Assembly (NCBI RefSeq): GCF_000198775.1
Contig: NC_014722.1
Span: 933,369 to 949,513 of the forward strand
Direction: 5' to 3'
Origin: Mycetohabitans rhizoxinica HKI 454
Lineage (GTDB): Bacteria > Pseudomonadota > Gammaproteobacteria > Burkholderiales > Burkholderiaceae
DNA: 16,145 nucleotides
Positions 7,362-16,145 of this stretch are shown piece after piece. Made by a program: the position numbers and the translations under genes. Within the stretch, counting starts at the first letter, position 1, and each line of letters begins with the position of its first letter. The notes beneath the pieces are model-generated. The model made no database searches, was not told the DNA's origin, and saw only the letters and a program-made list of their open reading frames with translations.

Positions 7362-7403
7362 CAAAGAAAAGGCCATCGTGCACGGCACATGCCCTTTTCT
7401 TTG
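7362..7403 (+). other. long hairpin in the rplL-rpoB spacer (possible RNase III site or second terminator)
   Basis: CAAAGAAAAGG (7362-7372) pairs perfectly with CCTTTTCTTTG (7393-7403). Inside, CAT pairs with ATG and GTGC with GCAC around an ACG loop, interrupted by one C-C mismatch and one bulged C. That is about 18 pairs in a single stem. The E. coli rplL-rpoB spacer has an RNase III processing hairpin after the attenuator; this could be the counterpart. The T-rich right arm could also give weak bidirectional termination. Confidence 0.55.
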
Positions 7404-7617
7404 TCTTCTGAAGCGACTGCAGAAGGCAAGTTTGGTCGGGTAGCGGGCAACATGGGCATCCGCTGCCGTCAGCCAGCGGTTGGTAGCGGCCAACCACCAA
7501 GCTTATTGGTCCGTTCGAGCGTTTGGACGGCCACAGGGTCTCAGTCGGTGAACACTCGGGCAATCCGGTTCACTGCTGTCGGAGCAATGAACCATCCCGC
7601 CGTGATTCGGAGATCGT
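7404..7617 (+). other. rpoB 5' leader
   Basis: About 210 bases without a recognised gene between the spacer hairpins and rpoB. I see no clear promoter. It ends with the rpoB Shine-Dalgarno CGGAG (7608-7612), 5 bases before the ATG. An open frame crossing this stretch runs from rplL into rpoB in the wrong frame and looks non-genic. Confidence 0.4.
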
Positions 7618-11731
<4,114 letters not shown>

Positions 11732-11752
11732 TCGGACTACTGGAGAGAAGCG

Positions 11753-16003
<4,251 letters not shown>

Positions 16004-16145
16004 CGCATGCTGCCGGCGTCGGGTTGATGGCGCCGGCCGCCTCGGGTGACCGCATGACAGCGTGCCCGCTCAGGGGTGCGCGTGTCAGGAGACGGTAAGT
16101 CTGCGGCGCCCGATGGATGTTTGAGCAATGAACCCCACGTACGAG
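16004..16145. other. sequence after rpoC, window edge
   Basis: No complete gene is seen. An imperfect inverted repeat (TGACA at 16054-16058 with TGTCA at 16084-16088 plus GC-rich pairing between) might be a weak 3' structure but has no T-run. An ATG at 16128 opens a frame (MNPTYE...) running off the window; it has no Shine-Dalgarno, so I cannot call it a gene. Confidence 0.35.

Noticed and set aside
16128..16145. Start of a gene after rpoC (MNPTYE...)
   Set aside because: Only six codons are visible and no ribosome-binding site precedes the ATG.

Overview
The window is a housekeeping block from a Burkholderiaceae-type betaproteobacterium. The evidence is a GC-rich coding bias, protein sequences that read as Burkholderia-like L11, L1, L10, L7/L12, RpoB and RpoC, and the order tRNA-Tyr, tRNA-Gly, tRNA-Thr, tuf, tRNA-Trp, secE, nusG, rplK, rplA, rplJ, rplL, rpoB, rpoC. 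This is the classic tufB-secE-nusG-L11-beta operon layout. The assignment comes from protein resemblance recalled from memory, so genus level is not secure. A Burkholderia sensu lato relative such as Mycetohabitans is only a guess.

Layout. Positions 1-1000 are an eroded strip of visibly lower GC with no intact gene. It holds the 3' part of a decayed IS3-family transposase on the minus strand and perhaps a scrap of an NAD(P)-binding reductase. At 1003-1849 lies a lipoprotein of unknown function that is probably shifted by one base at its start. From about 2019 the housekeeping region begins: a near-consensus sigma-70 promoter, three tRNAs, EF-Tu, tRNA-Trp, the SecE translocon subunit and NusG. 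A structured leader then precedes rplK-rplA (L11, L1). A 313-base leader resembling the L10 autoregulatory leader precedes rplJ-rplL. A terminator-like hairpin and a long second hairpin separate rplL from rpoB-rpoC. The last 142 bases after rpoC hold no recognised gene.

How the genes work together: tRNAs and EF-Tu supply translation, L11/L1/L10/L12 form the L1 and L12 stalks on which EF-Tu and EF-G act, NusG couples RNA polymerase to ribosomes and Rho, RpoB/RpoC are the catalytic core of RNA polymerase, and SecE is part of the SecYEG channel.

The most notable observation is that three genes are each broken by a single extra base: the lipoprotein near 1008-1010, rplK at 5093, and rpoB at 9578/9579. 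In all three the sequence after the shift remains fully conserved. For two essential genes this argues for errors in the sequence or assembly rather than decay, though it should be checked in raw reads. I did not find an undescribed defence, mobile or biosynthetic system here.
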